A stretch of 64,000 nt of DNA from Arsenicibacter rosenii (GCF_001870735.1 NZ_MORL01000001.1:871222-935221), one strand, 5' to 3'. Counted from the stretch's first letter, positions 52,510 to 62,723 are shown. Numbers and translations are program-made. The notes: generated by a model from the letters alone, not told the origin.

Positions 52510-53961
52510 ATGCGACATAAGACCCATAAACCAGCCGTCCGGTTGGAACGAATCCGCATCGACGATGTGGCCGCTGAAGGCAAGTGTCTGGTCCGCACCG
52601 ACGAAGGCGTCATTTTCGTTGAAGGACGACTTGGTGGCCCTGCCGTTGCGCCCGGTGATCTGGTTGACATCCGGATTACTAATACCAAAAAGCAATATCG
52701 CGAAGCGGTTGTCGAACACGTTCACGAATATGGTCCGGTCCGGACAGAACCTTTCTGCGAACATTTCGGTACCTGCGGCGGCTGCAAATGGCAACACATT
52801 CAGTATGGCGAACAACTCCGGTTTAAGCACCAGCAGGTTGTCGACCACCTTACCCGTATCGGCAAGGTGGCCCTGCCGCCCTTCCAGCCGATTCTGCCTT
52901 CGGAAGGCAAGCAGTACTACCGGAATAAACTTGAGTTTACCTGTGCCGACGGCCGCTGGATGACCGACGCCGAAGTGCGTTCCGGCGAACACATCGACCA
53001 GCGGGCCGTGGGCTTCCACGTACCGAAGCGCTTCGATAAGGTACTGCCCATCCGGCATTGTTACCTCCAGGCCGATCCGTCAAATGACATCCGGCTGGCC
53101 GTAGCCAACTACGTTCAGGAGCACAATCTATCGCTGTATAACCTCAAAACGCACCGTGGTTTTCTCCGTACGCTGATCATCCGTACGGCTTCTACCGGCG
53201 AAGTGATGGTTACCGTACAGGTGGGCGAAGACCATCCCGAAGCGCTGAACCAACTGCTCGGTTTCCTGCAAACCAGCTTCCCGCAGATTACCTCGCTCAA
53301 CTACATCCTGAACCGCAAAATGAACGACAGCTATCAGGATCAGGAGGTAATCAACGTGGCAGGCCGGCCATACATCGAAGAGCGGATGGACCCGGGCATC
53401 GGCGAACCGCTGACATTCCGTATCGGACCGAAATCGTTCTACCAGACCAACAGCGAACAGGCTTATGAGCTCTATCGCATTGCCCGTGACGGCGCTAAGC
53501 TGACCGGCGAAGAACTGGTGTATGACCTCTATACCGGTACCGGTACTATTGCCCTGTTTGTAGCCCGAATGGCCAAACGGGTCGTTGGTATTGAGTACGT
53601 CGAAATGGCGGTGAATGATGCAAATGTGAACGCAAAAATTAACGGCATCGGCAATGCCTCGTTTTTTGCGGGTGATATGAAGGCATTGCTGACCGATGAG
53701 TTTATGGATACCCACGGCCATCCGGATGTAGTCATCACTGACCCGCCGCGTGCCGGTATGGATGAAGAAGTGACGCGCCAGTTGCTGAAAGCTGCCCCGC
53801 AACGGATTGTTTATGTCAGTTGTAACACCGCTACACAGGCCCGCGACCTGGCCATTCTTGATGAGCTATACGACGTTACGGCTGTTCAGCCGGTTGATAT
53901 GTTCCCGCATACTCACCATGTGGAGAATATCGTGGTGCTGGAGAAAAGAGCGAAAGAGTGA
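52510..53961 (+). CDS. rlmD: 23S rRNA (uracil-C5)-methyltransferase (RlmD/RumA family)
   Basis: A 483-residue SAM-dependent RNA methyltransferase. It has a TRAM domain (RLERIRIDDVAAEGKCLV), the Fe-S cluster cysteines C83, C89 and C92 (FCEHFGTCGGCKW), and the catalytic domain with GTGTIALFVA, DPPRAGMD and the nucleophile C438 in YVSCNTATQARD. Of the three E. coli enzymes it most resembles RlmD, which methylates U1939 of 23S rRNA, but RlmC or TrmA-like specificity cannot be excluded. It converges on dnaB at a hairpin terminator. Confidence 0.92.
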   Translation: MRHKTHKPAVRLERIRIDDVAAEGKCLVRTDEGVIFVEGRLGGPAVAPGDLVDIRITNTKKQYREAVVEHVHEYGPVRTEPFCEHFGTCGGCKWQHIQYGEQLRFKHQQVVDHLTRIGKVALPPFQPILPSEGKQYYRNKLEFTCADGRWMTDAEVRSGEHIDQRAVGFHVPKRFDKVLPIRHCYLQADPSNDIRLAVANYVQEHNLSLYNLKTHRGFLRTLIIRTASTGEVMVTVQVGEDHPEALNQLLGFLQTSFPQITSLNYILNRKMNDSYQDQEVINVAGRPYIEERMDPGIGEPLTFRIGPKSFYQTNSEQAYELYRIARDGAKLTGEELVYDLYTGTGTIALFVARMAKRVVGIEYVEMAVNDANVNAKINGIGNASFFAGDMKALLTDEFMDTHGHPDVVITDPPRAGMDEEVTRQLLKAAPQRIVYVSCNTATQARDLAILDELYDVTAVQPVDMFPHTHHVENIVVLEKRAKE

Positions 53962-53968
53962 AAAAGCA

Positions 53969-54010
53969 AAAGAGTGAAAGGGAAGCCTAAACGCCGCTCT
54001 TTCACTCTTT
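53969..54010. terminator. Bidirectional terminator
   Basis: AAAGAGTGAAAG (53969-53980) and CTTTCACTCTTT (53999-54010) form a perfect 12-bp stem with an 18-nt loop between rlmD and dnaB. The sequence before it repeats AAAGAGTGAAA. Confidence 0.7.
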
Positions 54011-54024
54011 CATTATCTCGCTTT

Positions 54025-56667
54025 TTAAAAAGGCGTCTGCTGCGACGGATCGGCATGGCCGAAGTTTGACAGGTCGTTGGCTTTGCTGCGGAAGGTACCA
54101 CCTACCGGAGGCGCTGCCGGTGCATCAAAACTGTTGAGGCCCGATACGTTGCTGCCGAAACCACCGCCTTGCGGGAAGCCCTGAGTAGCTACCGGTTCAA
54201 AATAAGTGTCAACGTCGCAGAACTTGGTAAATTTATTGATAAACCGCAGTTGGATCGTATCCAGCGAACCACTCCGGTTTTTTGCCACAATCACCTCGCC
54301 GATGCCCATCGTTGAGTTACCGTTCTCATCCTGCGTAATGTTGTAGTATTCAGGGCGGTACAGAAAGCAAACCATATCGGCATCCTGCTCGATTGAGCCC
54401 GATTCACGAAGGTCAGACAGCTGTGGTTTCTTGTCGCCACCCCGCGTTTCTACCGCCCGGCTCAGCTGCGACAGCGCAATTACCGGTACGTTCAGTTCCT
54501 TGGCGAGGTTTTTCAGCGCCCGCGAAATCGAGGCGATTTCCTGTTCACGGTTCCCTCCCGATTTTGAGTCGCCCGACATCAGCTGGAGGTAGTCAATAAC
54601 CACCATCTGGATATCGTGCTGGGCTTTCAGACGGCGGCATTTGGCCCGAAGTTCCAGAATGGACAAGGCCGGTGTATCGTCAATAAAAATCGGTGCTTCC
54701 GACAGCCGCTGGATTTTGTGGTGCAACTGTGCCCACTCGTGCGGTGCGAGGCTTCCTTTTTTAATTTTTTCACTATCAATTTCCGCTTCGGCCGAAATCA
54801 ACCGATTCACGAGCTGAACGGCCGACATCTCAAGGGAGAAAATCGCCACCGGCTGCCCGAAATCCACCGCTGCATTACGAAGCGCCGAAACGACAAAAGC
54901 CGTATTATGGGTTACGGTCATATCTTCGAGCAGGAACAGGTGATTCCCATCGATGGTAAAGCCGTAATAGTCATCCACTTTATCGTATTCAACCTGAATG
55001 CCGGTTACGCGCCAGTCAGCACGTGCCTGTAGCGGCCTTGCTTTTTTACGCTCAATCCGTACCGGAATACGGTCCAGATTACCAAACAGCCGTATCCGGT
55101 AAACAGTTGTCTCGTAACCAATCGAACTGATCCTCGCCGTTTTTTCTTTTAACGAAACACGGTAGCCAAGCGTGTCACACAAATACTTGATTTGTTCTGC
55201 AAACGCCTTGCTTTTCTGCGTGATTTCGTAACAGTTGAACTCCTCCTGATAATGGCCGTCGCTATCTATCAAACCAGCTAACAGCCTGAGCCTGTTTTCT
55301 GTAGAGTTTATCAGGTACGCCTGAGGAATAAGCTTGTGCTCAATGACATTCATCCCGCGTAATTCGTTCTGAATACAGGATTCAGAGCGGACACCCCGCT
55401 GACCCGTAGTGATTGCGTAGTTGGCGGTTTTACCGGTCTGCTCATATTTTACCAGCGATAAATTGAGCGATTCAGCATAATCTCCCAGATAGCTGATGAC
55501 TTCCGGATCTACATTTGTAATCCGGGAGCTATAACTGTGACCCGGTCCGTCGTTACGGTCACCAAGCCAGAGTCCAACAAAATAGGGATCAAGGGCAAGT
55601 GCCTTTTCAGAAAACTCGACGGCAACCTTATAACCTTTATAATTCGTCTTAAACTTATCTGATTTCGTCAGATATTCGCGGATCCCGATATTCAGAACCT
55701 CATCTTTTGTATGTGGTCCTTCATTCCGGCTCCGTTTCAGCGATAAGATGTGGCTTTCGTTAACCCGGTAGCTAATACCCTTATTCTGATGAACCCAATA
55801 CATTCGTTCCCGTCCGCGTGCCAGTGAAAGCACACGGCGTGGTGTTGAATCATCACCCATCAACAGGTCACCGACCTGAATATCTTCTACGTTTCGCAGG
55901 CTGCCATCAAACATGACTACCTTTGTTCCTTTACCGAGGCATTTTCCCATCGCCGGCCGCGCGGCCAGAATCACTAATTCGGAGCGCTGCCAGCCGGAAG
56001 TCAGACGGTCGAGCGCACTGAAACCCGAAGGAACACCCGTTAACCCGTCCTTGTTGTTTTTCTTCGTTTCCAGCTCGGCCAGCGCCTGCCGCACGATGCT
56101 GCTCATGTCGGCATAGTTCTTCTTGATATTCGACTCCGAAATCCGGAAGAGCGACTGTTCGGCCTGATCCAGCAGCGAGAAAACGTCGGTCGTATCTTCG
56201 TAGGCATCCCGCAGAATCACCGACGCCATCGTAATCATCGCCCGCTTGAGCGCATGCTCTGAAATCACACGGGCATGGTACTCAATGTTGGCGGCAGAAT
56301 TGACGCGGATGGTAAGTTCTGAAATATACGTAGCTCCGCCAACGAACTCCAGTTCGCCTGCCTTCCGGAGTTGCTGCGTAACCGTCAGCAAGTCGATCGG
56401 TTCCGAATTCGCAAACAGCGTCAGGATCGCGTTATAGATCCGTTGATGAGATTCTTTATAAAATGTTTCCGGCTTTAAAATGTCGACAACGGCAGACAGC
56501 GCATCTTTTTCAATCATCAATGCACCTAATACCGCTTCCTCAACATCTACTGCCTGGGGGGGCAATTTACCCAAACCCGTATCGAGCCAATGATTCCCTG
56601 ACTGCGACCGGTTTCCATACAGCGATGCCGCTTTTCGTAAGTGTTGATTAGGACGTGCGTTTTCCAT
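54025..56667 (-). CDS. dnaB: Replicative DNA helicase DnaB with intein
   Basis: DnaB unwinds DNA at the replication fork. The 880-residue precursor contains a 346-residue intein at residues 243-588; the spliced protein is about 534 residues. The N-terminal domain begins near LPPQAVDVEEAVLGALMIEK. The RecA-like domain has the Walker A AARPAMGK (interrupted) continuing with TAF after the intein, Walker B VVIDYLQLM and LSQLSRAVETR. The gene depends on splicing to regenerate its P-loop, so it can work only if the intein splices. It faces phoH across 287 bp that show nothing else. Confidence 0.96.
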   Translation of the reverse strand: MENARPNQHLRKAASLYGNRSQSGNHWLDTGLGKLPPQAVDVEEAVLGALMIEKDALSAVVDILKPETFYKESHQRIYNAILTLFANSEPIDLLTVTQQLRKAGELEFVGGATYISELTIRVNSAANIEYHARVISEHALKRAMITMASVILRDAYEDTTDVFSLLDQAEQSLFRISESNIKKNYADMSSIVRQALAELETKKNNKDGLTGVPSGFSALDRLTSGWQRSELVILAARPAMGKCLGKGTKVVMFDGSLRNVEDIQVGDLLMGDDSTPRRVLSLARGRERMYWVHQNKGISYRVNESHILSLKRSRNEGPHTKDEVLNIGIREYLTKSDKFKTNYKGYKVAVEFSEKALALDPYFVGLWLGDRNDGPGHSYSSRITNVDPEVISYLGDYAESLNLSLVKYEQTGKTANYAITTGQRGVRSESCIQNELRGMNVIEHKLIPQAYLINSTENRLRLLAGLIDSDGHYQEEFNCYEITQKSKAFAEQIKYLCDTLGYRVSLKEKTARISSIGYETTVYRIRLFGNLDRIPVRIERKKARPLQARADWRVTGIQVEYDKVDDYYGFTIDGNHLFLLEDMTVTHNTAFVVSALRNAAVDFGQPVAIFSLEMSAVQLVNRLISAEAEIDSEKIKKGSLAPHEWAQLHHKIQRLSEAPIFIDDTPALSILELRAKCRRLKAQHDIQMVVIDYLQLMSGDSKSGGNREQEIASISRALKNLAKELNVPVIALSQLSRAVETRGGDKKPQLSDLRESGSIEQDADMVCFLYRPEYYNITQDENGNSTMGIGEVIVAKNRSGSLDTIQLRFINKFTKFCDVDTYFEPVATQGFPQGGGFGSNVSGLNSFDAPAAPPVGGTFRSKANDLSNFGHADPSQQTPF
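54904..55941 (-). mobile_element. Intein with LAGLIDADG homing endonuclease in dnaB
   Basis: A 346-codon in-frame insertion in the P-loop of dnaB. It starts at Cys (TGC, 55939-55941, after PAMGK) and ends at His-Asn (54904-54909, MTVTHN), followed by Thr of the C-extein. Block A is CLGKGTKVVMFDGSL, block B is VNESH, and block F is DDYYGFTIDGNHLFLLED. Two LAGLIDADG motifs with Asp residues are visible: YFVGLWLGDRND and LRLLAGLIDSDGH, so the endonuclease may still be active. Part of it (55141-55320) has 78 G/C in 180 by my count, less than extein DNA (32 in 60 at 54541-54600). Confidence 0.95.
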
Positions 56668-56954
56668 GACTAATGCAATTTTACGGAATTCATCGCAGTT
56701 ATGATAGCAACCCTACCGATTGTTTCTTAACAATTTAGTAACAAGACAAACTTAACCACCTGACCCTAAAACGAATGCAGGCGGCAAACAGCGCAAGGAA
56801 TTGTTTAACCGGATGTTAACATTCTGTCGCCTGGTCAGACAATAACCATTCCGGCAGGTTGTGCGTTGCACTTTGAATATTTTTTTGTTCTTTTTTGTTG
56901 TAAAGTTAGCCTGACACTTTAAATTTATCTATCACAATTAACAGCTTGACGCAT

Positions 56955-57905
56955 TTGGTTGAAAAAGTAATAACCCTCGACAACGTTTCGCTCATTGATT
57001 TTCTGGGCGTTGAAAACAACAACATCAAACAGATTGCGGCTGCGTTTCCGATGAGCAAAATCATCTCGCGCGGCAATGAAATACGCATAAAAGGAACGAC
57101 GCCTGAAATCTCCCGTATTTCAGATATCCTTGAATCGCTCCTTCAACATTATCAAACGTACGGGAAGCTTACGCATGAACATGTAAAAACCTATCTGAAT
57201 GGTAACCCTGAGGCCAACCGGCTGGCAGCAGATGTTTCGGACGAAGATGTGCTGGTGTATGGTACGAAAGGGATTGTGGTACGGGCACGGACCGCTAACC
57301 AGAAAAAACTGGTAGAGGCCGCCGAGAAGGCTGATCTTGTCTTTGCCATCGGGCCCGCAGGTACCGGTAAAACATACACTGCCGTTGCCATCGCGGTCAG
57401 GGCACTTAAGAATAAGGAAGTCCGCAAAATTATCATAACACGCCCCGCTGTTGAAGCAGGCGAGAACCTCGGGTTTCTGCCCGGCGATCTGAAGGAAAAG
57501 ATCGACCCGTATCTGCGCCCGATTTATGACGCTCTGGATGATATGATTCCGGCCGAAAAGCTGAAATTGTATCTTGAAAACAGAACTATCGAAATTGCAC
57601 CGCTTGCCTACATGCGTGGCCGTACGCTGAACAATGCCTTTATCCTGCTTGATGAGGCACAGAATACGACACCCATGCAGATGAAAATGTTTCTGACACG
57701 GATGGGCCCCAATTCTAAGGCCATTATCACCGGTGACCGCTCTCAGATTGACTTGCCGAATAAGCAAAAGTCCGGTTTAATTGAATCTGTTAACGTTTTA
57801 AAAAATATCAAAGGGATATCCTTCGTTGAATTGGACGGGCGCGATGTGGTTCGTCACCGACTTGTTAAAGACATTATCAAAGCTTATGAAGATGCAGGCC
57901 AGTAA
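56955..57905 (+). CDS. PhoH family ATPase (PhoH-like/YbeZ)
   Basis: A 316-residue cytosolic ATPase. An N-terminal KH-like region (RGNEIRIKGTTPEISRISD) precedes the ATPase with Walker A GPAGTGKTYTAVA and Walker B FILLDEAQNTT. PhoH/YbeZ proteins often work with YbeY in rRNA and RNA metabolism. I choose the TTG at 56955 because it gives MVEKVITLDNVS, the normal start; a TTG at 56946 would add three residues, and no ATG exists nearby. The gene end overlaps the M43 start by 14 bp. Confidence 0.93.
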   Translation: MVEKVITLDNVSLIDFLGVENNNIKQIAAAFPMSKIISRGNEIRIKGTTPEISRISDILESLLQHYQTYGKLTHEHVKTYLNGNPEANRLAADVSDEDVLVYGTKGIVVRARTANQKKLVEAAEKADLVFAIGPAGTGKTYTAVAIAVRALKNKEVRKIIITRPAVEAGENLGFLPGDLKEKIDPYLRPIYDALDDMIPAEKLKLYLENRTIEIAPLAYMRGRTLNNAFILLDEAQNTTPMQMKMFLTRMGPNSKAIITGDRSQIDLPNKQKSGLIESVNVLKNIKGISFVELDGRDVVRHRLVKDIIKAYEDAGQ

Positions 57906-59247
57906 GGCAGCAAATCAACGTAAAGGGCAGTGGGCAGCCATCAAAAAGGCGGCCTGCTGCCTTTTCTCTATTGTAGCCATTTCACAAACATTTGCCCAAA
58001 CCGCTGAACCCGTCAGCCCAAACCGCTGCGGTACCGCCGACTATGAACAATTTTTACAGAAGGTCCACCCACTCCGCCGTCAGCAGATTGAAGCCCTGAA
58101 CCAGAATATTCAGCGGTTTTCGGAGCTGAAGGCCCGGGGACGCATTACCCAATCAGCCGATGAGACGGTCTACCGCATTCCGGTTGTGGTCCATGTCATT
58201 CACAACAACACCTCTAATTTTATTGGTGGCAGCAACAACCCGAATATCACCGATGCCCAGATTCAGGACCAGATTGCCGTGCTGAACGAAGATTTCCGGC
58301 GGAAAGAGGGGACAAAAGGCTACAATACCAGCCCTGTTGGCTCAGACACCGGCATTGAGTTTTTCCTGGCCACAACAGATCCGGCCGGTAATACCACATC
58401 TGGCATTACCCGGACGTATTACAACCGGAGCGAGTTCAATGTCAATGCCGATTGGGAACTGGTATCCGGCATCGCTTACTGGCCCAGCGACAAGTATTTG
58501 AATATCTGGGTAGTGCCTAAACTCAATAACGACTACCTCGGTTTTGCTAAATACCCTACCGCTGCCGATACCCTGAAAGGCCTCAGCATTACCACTGACG
58601 AAAAAACAGACGGACTGCTGATCAGTTCGCTTGTCTTTGGCCGGGTTTGTCCGTCACAATACCGGTACAACTGTCTGGGTCGAACCGCAACGCACGAAAT
58701 CGGTCACTGGCTGGGGCTGATTCATACATGGGGCGATGCCTTTTGCGGGAACGACTATGTATATGATACACCGGTAACCGAGAGCAGTTATACCGGTACG
58801 ACCTGTACGGATGTGTACTCAAACTGTTCAGGAACCCGTACCCGTAACCTTATTGAAAATTACATGGACTATTCGCCTGACTTTTGCATGAATATGTTTA
58901 CTAAAGGTCAGAAAGAACGGATGCGGGCGGTATTACAGCTCAGTCCGCGCCGGGCAAAACTGGTACAGGCTTCCAGCGGACCATTGCCGGAAAGCGACGC
59001 ACTGACCGTAAACATCGCGAATCCGGTTACAAGCTCATCAGCAGATGCACAAATCCTGTTCAAGGGAGCGAAAGCGTTTACCGTGGAATTATATGACGTA
59101 ACCGGTAAACTGGTGTATCAGAACGGCTATGCTGCCACGACCAGTACCACGATCTCACTGAACCTGGCCAATTACCAGGCAGGTTCGTATATTTTACGGG
59201 TAAAAGCGGATCAGGAAACCGTCAGCAAACGGCTGTTAGTCCTTTGA
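57892..59247 (+). CDS. Secreted M43 (pappalysin-like) zinc metalloprotease with T9SS type A signal
   Basis: A 451-residue secreted protease. After a long signal peptide (AACCLFSIVAISQTFAQ), the catalytic domain carries HEIGHWLGLIHTWGD (HExxHxxGxxH) and the Met-turn NYMDYSPDFCMNMF. The C-terminal 70 residues (AFTVELYDVTGKLVYQNG, then AGSYILRVKAD) are a type A T9SS sorting signal. Start ATG 57892 (or 57886) is inside the end of phoH. It is probably exported across the outer membrane to digest proteins. Confidence 0.9.
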   Translation: MQASKAANQRKGQWAAIKKAACCLFSIVAISQTFAQTAEPVSPNRCGTADYEQFLQKVHPLRRQQIEALNQNIQRFSELKARGRITQSADETVYRIPVVVHVIHNNTSNFIGGSNNPNITDAQIQDQIAVLNEDFRRKEGTKGYNTSPVGSDTGIEFFLATTDPAGNTTSGITRTYYNRSEFNVNADWELVSGIAYWPSDKYLNIWVVPKLNNDYLGFAKYPTAADTLKGLSITTDEKTDGLLISSLVFGRVCPSQYRYNCLGRTATHEIGHWLGLIHTWGDAFCGNDYVYDTPVTESSYTGTTCTDVYSNCSGTRTRNLIENYMDYSPDFCMNMFTKGQKERMRAVLQLSPRRAKLVQASSGPLPESDALTVNIANPVTSSSADAQILFKGAKAFTVELYDVTGKLVYQNGYAATTSTTISLNLANYQAGSYILRVKADQETVSKRLLVL

Positions 59248-59303
59248 ATTGTTGATTGGTTTCGGTATTTTGCCTGAAACCATCCGACACACTGTCAACT
59301 TTT

Positions 59304-59756
59304 ATGATTGAAGTTATTCGCATTTCACAAAAAAATCACCTCGATGAAGCCTTTGCCATTCGCAGGGAAGTATTTGTGGACGAGCAGAAAGTCAGCCCGG
59401 AAGACGAATACGACGAATTTGAAACGACCAGCCGCCACTTTCTGGCTCTTATTGACGGTAAGCCTGCCGGTACCTCCCGCTGGCGCCGTACATCCGGTGG
59501 CATCAAACTTGAGCGGTTTGCCGTCCGGAAAGCCTTTCGTGGAAGCGGCGTCGGCAAAGCCCTCGTAAAAGCTGTACTGAACGATGTTTTCAGCGAACAA
59601 CCCGAACCGATCGAACGCATTTATCTACATGCGCAGCTTTCGGCAATGCCTTTGTACGCCGGTTTCGGTTTTGTTCCGGTGGGCCCTATGTTCGAAGAAT
59701 GTGCGATTCAACACTATAAAATGATTCTGCCGCCTGCGGCTTATCCGCATAACTAA
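59304..59756 (+). CDS. GNAT N-acetyltransferase
   Basis: A 150-residue acetyltransferase. The family segments are AFAIRREVFVDEQKVSPEDE, KLERFAVRKAFRGSGVGKAL (motif A) and HAQLSAMPLYAGFGF. It resembles ElaA/YjcF-type enzymes of unknown substrate. The ATG at 59304 is chosen because it begins MIEVIRISQKNHL. TAA of this gene overlaps the ATG of comEC (TAATG), so the two are coupled. Confidence 0.88.
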   Translation: MIEVIRISQKNHLDEAFAIRREVFVDEQKVSPEDEYDEFETTSRHFLALIDGKPAGTSRWRRTSGGIKLERFAVRKAFRGSGVGKALVKAVLNDVFSEQPEPIERIYLHAQLSAMPLYAGFGFVPVGPMFEECAIQHYKMILPPAAYPHN

Positions 59757-61870
59757 TGACCTATCCGGTTGTCCGTTTTGTCATTGCCCTGATAACAGGC
59801 ATCGTCACTTACGAAACCATTGCTTTACCAAACTGGCCTATTTACTTGATTGGAAGTATAGGCCTTTTTGCTTTTTTACAGGGCCTTATACCCTTGAAAA
59901 ACAGATCAGTAACACAAAATAAACTCTTTCAGGGCTTTGGGGCACTTATTCTGTTTTTCACACTGGGCTGGTATACAACCTGGATGCATGATGAACGGAA
60001 TACACCCACTCATCTTACCCGGCAAACGGACAGTCTGGTAGCCTATGAAGCCGTAATTACCGGACAACCGGAAGCACGTGCCAGGAGTTACCGCGTCCTC
60101 TTGTCATTGAGCCGCGGGAAGACGGCTTCCGGCTGGAGACCGGTCAGCGGTGCCATTATTGCCTATCTGGACAAAGCTACCGCAGCGGGTATACCGGTTA
60201 ATGCACCTGTGTATGGCCAACGCTGGCTCGTTTACGGAACGCCTGTGCCGGTTGAGCCCCCTAAAAACCCGGGATCCCTTGATTACAAACGTTACCTCCG
60301 CCACCAACAAATCCATTACCAGCAGTTTATCCGGCCACATCAGCGCCTTGTTCTCAGTACAGGCAACCCGAATCCGGTCAAAGCATGGGCCATAAGTCTC
60401 AATCAGTGGGCAGACAGTGTCTTTGCTGCCCAAATCAGTAGCCGTACCGAATACGGTATTGTGAAAGCGATGCTGCTGGGCGCCACAGATTCACTGGATC
60501 CGGATACCTATACGGAGTATGCAACGGCTGGTGCCATTCACATTCTGTCAGTATCCGGTCTGCATGTCAGCATTTTATTTCTGGCGCTTACCTGGGTAGT
60601 GAGTTTAGTCAAACGAAAAGCCCGGTACCCGTGGATCTGGCCGGCCGTACAACTTTACATACTGTGGTTTTATGCCCTGATGACTGGCCTGGAGCCTGCG
60701 GTTTTGCGCTCTGCCGGTATGTTTACCGTCCTGATTCTTGCCAAAGCCATGGACCGGCCACAATCACTGGCCAATAGCCTGGCGGTTTCGGCTTTGTTTG
60801 TCCTGTTTTTCAGCCCGTATACTTTATTTTCGGCGGGTTTTCAGCTATCGTATCTGGCTGTCGCCGGGATTGGGACCTGGCATCCCGGACTCTACCAGTC
60901 TGTCACCTTTAAACACCCATGGGTCAATAAACTCTGGGAGGTTTCGTCGGTCGCGCTCGTCGCACAACTCATTACCTTCCCGCTGGCGGTTTATTACTTT
61001 CATCAGTTTCCGACGTATTTTCTACTGGCCAATCCGGTCGTACTGGTCCTGTCGAATGTGTTATTATACACTGGAATGGCGGCTCTGCTTTTCTCGTGGA
61101 TACCGTATGTGAATACGCTGGCAGGTTTTTTTCTACAAAAAATAGTTTGGCTGATGAATGGGAGCGTACAGCTTGTGGGCCAGCTTCCCAAAGCAGCGCT
61201 CGAAAACCTGTGGTTATCAGCCGAAGAGCTGGTCTTACTGTATGCCCTGATTTTCGCTGTTGTTTGGGCTATTACGTCCCGGAAAATTATGGCGCCTGGG
61301 CTGGCGGCATGTCTGAGTTTCTGGCTGGCAGGCTCTCTGCTGATGGATGATTACCAGCTGGACCGACAGCAACGGTTTGCGGTTCATTATCTGCCTCATT
61401 ATACCGCCATCAGCGTTACCGACGGCCATAAGGCTACGTTATTGACCGACTTTGCCCCTTCAAAAGATCAGAGAACATTTGACTTCCACCTGAAGAATAC
61501 GTTTGGCCAATGGGCTGTCGACCAGATCACTCCGGTTGATCTGACCGAAGACAGCACACAGACCAACATACCTATCGCCCGCACAGAGGCCTACACCTTA
61601 TGGGTTGTACACGGCAAAAGTATCCTGATTATTAACAAGCTGAACCGGCATGCCTTCTGGCGATTACCAGCCGTGGTTGACATTGCTGTTATCCGCAAAA
61701 ACGCGCTCAGAAACTGGCAGCAACTCGATGGCCGTGTAGTGGCCCGCAACCTGATCCTTGATTCGTCTAATTCGCCCCGGCTAACCGCCCGGCTTCTGGC
61801 CGAAGCGCGTACACGTCACATTCCTTGTTTTTCCGTTAATCAACAGGGAGCATTTCTGGCGGAAAAATAG
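59756..61870 (+). CDS. comEC: ComEC/Rec2-type competence membrane protein
   Basis: A 704-residue membrane protein of the ComEC/Rec2 family, the inner-membrane channel for DNA uptake. The N-terminal part holds two hydrophobic helices and the DUF4131 OB-like domain (about 90-200). The competence domain has AGAIHILSVSGLHVSILFLA and many helices. The C-terminal 170 residues lack the HxHxDH motif of a metallo-beta-lactamase domain, as in many Bacteroidota forms. It is translationally coupled to the GNAT gene. Confidence 0.88.
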   Translation: MTYPVVRFVIALITGIVTYETIALPNWPIYLIGSIGLFAFLQGLIPLKNRSVTQNKLFQGFGALILFFTLGWYTTWMHDERNTPTHLTRQTDSLVAYEAVITGQPEARARSYRVLLSLSRGKTASGWRPVSGAIIAYLDKATAAGIPVNAPVYGQRWLVYGTPVPVEPPKNPGSLDYKRYLRHQQIHYQQFIRPHQRLVLSTGNPNPVKAWAISLNQWADSVFAAQISSRTEYGIVKAMLLGATDSLDPDTYTEYATAGAIHILSVSGLHVSILFLALTWVVSLVKRKARYPWIWPAVQLYILWFYALMTGLEPAVLRSAGMFTVLILAKAMDRPQSLANSLAVSALFVLFFSPYTLFSAGFQLSYLAVAGIGTWHPGLYQSVTFKHPWVNKLWEVSSVALVAQLITFPLAVYYFHQFPTYFLLANPVVLVLSNVLLYTGMAALLFSWIPYVNTLAGFFLQKIVWLMNGSVQLVGQLPKAALENLWLSAEELVLLYALIFAVVWAITSRKIMAPGLAACLSFWLAGSLLMDDYQLDRQQRFAVHYLPHYTAISVTDGHKATLLTDFAPSKDQRTFDFHLKNTFGQWAVDQITPVDLTEDSTQTNIPIARTEAYTLWVVHGKSILIINKLNRHAFWRLPAVVDIAVIRKNALRNWQQLDGRVVARNLILDSSNSPRLTARLLAEARTRHIPCFSVNQQGAFLAEK

Positions 61871-61997
61871 TTCCTGGCTGGTGCCGGATGTTGGAAGATA
61901 TTGGATAATACTGATACCAGTTGTCGGGGGATGCAGAATATTCGATGATGCCGGATGACCAGAGTTATCGCCAAACCATGCGGCCTGAAACACGAGG

Positions 61998-62723
61998 TCA
62001 GATCACCCACACATCATCTTTTCTGATGTAATAAAGACGGTCATTCCAGAAGACACGTAGCCAGATATCAGCACTGCCGAGAATATTAATTTTGTTACCA
62101 CGGCTGATAATTTCGATAACCGGTGCGGCAGACGATGGTTCAGCCCTTAGCAGCACTTTATCGCGGTTAATAATGCCGGACTGGTAGCCTTCCGGAAGAT
62201 TGACAAATATAAACAGGGTTACCAGATACACAAACGCGACCCATTTATAGCGCTGGGGCACGCTTTCCTTGTGGTATATCCGGACGACAATGATCCCGAA
62301 AACATACATACCCAGTGCCAGCAGTGCCAGCAGCACGTATAGGCCATATTGTTTGTAAAACAGGTAAAAATAGTTGAGGTCGTCGGTTTCGTAGCCGATT
62401 AAGCCATTGGCGCGCGCAATGTCATTCATTTTTTGCAGAATGGATTCATTGGGGTGCCGGTCAAAGTACATCTCAAGGAAGTACAGTAATTTAGGCACAT
62501 CATTATTTTTTTCTGCTACGTAAGCCAGTTTCAGAAGCATGCCATCCGTGGCCACTTCCCCTTTTGTTAGTTCTGATTGATACAAGGCGGATGCTTCATT
62601 GTATAAACCGGCAGAAAAAAGGGAATCGGCACGTTTAATCACAGAAAAATTTTCTGCCTTAACTGCAAGACAAACAGGCAGAAAGAAAACAAATAGTATT
62701 TTTTTTAGGGTATACGCTTGCAT
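61998..62723 (-). CDS. TPR / membrane / SH3 domain protein (BatE-like)
   Basis: A 241-residue protein. Residues 1-23 are a signal peptide (KKILFVFFLPVCLAVKA). A TPR-like helical region follows (about 25-110, with SLFSAGLYNEASALYQSELT). Two transmembrane helices lie at 127-149 and 161-176. A bacterial SH3 domain ends the protein (about 188-241, VLLRAEPSSAAPVIEIISRG). This layout resembles BatE of the Bacteroides aerotolerance operon, but no other bat gene is next to it. Confidence 0.75.
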   Translation of the reverse strand: MQAYTLKKILFVFFLPVCLAVKAENFSVIKRADSLFSAGLYNEASALYQSELTKGEVATDGMLLKLAYVAEKNNDVPKLLYFLEMYFDRHPNESILQKMNDIARANGLIGYETDDLNYFYLFYKQYGLYVLLALLALGMYVFGIIVVRIYHKESVPQRYKWVAFVYLVTLFIFVNLPEGYQSGIINRDKVLLRAEPSSAAPVIEIISRGNKINILGSADIWLRVFWNDRLYYIRKDDVWVI

